A stretch of DNA of 22,581 nucleotides from a virus, in the IMG/VR virus record IMGVR_UViG_3300006112_000057, positions 1 through 22,581 of that record, one strand, 5' to 3'. Made by a program: the position numbers and the translations under genes. The notes under the pieces are model-generated. The model was not told the DNA's origin. It was given only the letters and a program-made list of their open reading frames with translations, and did not search any database. Below are positions 22,113 through 22,581 of the stretch, one piece after another; within the stretch, counting starts at the first letter, position 1, and every line of letters begins with the position of its first letter.

Positions 22113-22581
22113 TGCAACTTTCAAAAGCACAACTAAAACAAATTCTACCAAAGAATCAATACATTGACCATTGGTATTCTGCGTTAGAACAATTATTGCC
22201 AGATTACCAGATCGATACACCACAACGTATCGCTGCGTTCTTGGCTCAGTGTGCCCATGAGTCTGCTGAATTCACCGCATTGAAAGAGAATCTAAATTAC
22301 AAAGCGGCAACTCTACGTAAGATTTTTCCAAAGTATTTTCCTACAGACGAACTTGCAAATCAATATGCGAGTATGCCTAACAAACAGGAAGCGATTGCCA
22401 ACCGTGTTTACGCCAACCGTATGGGTAACGGCGATGAAGCGTCTGGTGATGGTTACCGTTACTGTGGTCGTGGTCTAATTCAGACTACAGGTAAAGACAA
22501 TTATTTCTGGTTTGCTGCAAGTATTGGTATATCACCAGAAGAAGCAGCTGAGTATATGCAAACATTTGAGGGTGCTGCACA
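22112..22581 (+). CDS. GH19 chitinase-like endolysin, N-terminal part
   Basis: 156 residues are visible, and the gene runs off the right edge. Glycoside hydrolase family 19 lysozyme/chitinase fold: FLAQCAHESAEFTALKENLNY (43-63) gives the HE...E pair, with Glu50 the likely acid and Glu59 the second carboxylate. YCGRGLIQTTGKDNY (117-131) is the family signature GRGLIQxTGxxNY. It has no signal peptide, so it needs a holin to cross the inner membrane. It would cut peptidoglycan glycan strands at the end of infection. SD GAGG lies in the end of the lipoprotein gene, whose stop overlaps the ATG. Confidence 0.93.
   Translation, partial: MQLSKAQLKQILPKNQYIDHWYSALEQLLPDYQIDTPQRIAAFLAQCAHESAEFTALKENLNYKAATLRKIFPKYFPTDELANQYASMPNKQEAIANRVYANRMGNGDEASGDGYRYCGRGLIQTTGKDNYFWFAASIGISPEEAAEYMQTFEGAA

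Noticed and set aside
1-22581. Search for tRNA genes, CRISPR arrays, insertion sequences, att sites and diversity-generating repeats.
   Set aside because: No cloverleaf, regularly spaced repeat, transposase, integrase or reverse transcriptase was seen by eye. The gaps are too short to hold most of these.

Overview
The window is a section of a T4-like myovirus genome (Caudoviricetes), most like marine or freshwater relatives of T4 and the cyanophages. The grounds are a block of recognisable T4-type replication genes (family B DNA polymerase gp43, UvsX recombinase, gp41 replicative helicase), T4/cyanophage-type late promoter motifs (NATAAATA), A/T-rich tightly packed genes joined by ATGA or TAATG overlaps, and a spanin/endolysin lysis set. 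The host cannot be read from the sequence. No tRNA, rRNA, CRISPR array or insertion sequence was seen. No gene-free stretch exceeds about 105 bases.

Layout. (1) 1-6070, replication: the C-terminal part of gp43, uvsX, a small conserved gene, an inserted GIY-YIG homing endonuclease gene (the only minus-strand gene), gene 41, and a DruA/DUF4338-like gene. (2) 6093-7190: a gene with a possible PD-(D/E)XK nuclease core. (3) 7207-13878, sugar/glycan cassette: nine overlapping genes for glycosyltransferase-like proteins, a 2OG-Fe(II) dioxygenase, a SAM methyltransferase, an APH/choline-kinase-like kinase and a nucleotidyltransferase fused to a HAD phosphatase. Together they could make and attach an unusual activated sugar or alcohol to a virion or host surface glycan. 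(4) 13932-21430, late region: a TATAAATA promoter precedes an RNA-ligase-like protein (KxDGS, EGFV and K-L motifs), a nucleotidylyltransferase/P-loop kinase fusion, two charged proteins punctuated by -EE- motifs, a strongly translated virion-type protein, a small conserved protein, a modular protein and a small Gly-rich protein. (5) 21433-22581, lysis: a two-helix i-spanin-like protein, an o-spanin lipoprotein and the start of a GH19 endolysin.

The most notable signal is that four genes of region 4 begin with the same short peptide pattern, M-(K/R)-x-F-(K/R)-(Q/S)-..-E. This resembles the capsid-targeting peptide of T4 internal proteins. If so, the ligase-like and nucleotidylyltransferase/kinase enzymes would be packed in the capsid and injected with the DNA. 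Other points of interest are the DruA-like gene in a phage replication operon, a fossil of the gene 41 start left on the far side of the homing endonuclease gene, and a hairpin that sits exactly between a Shine-Dalgarno sequence and its start codon, as in T4 gene 38.
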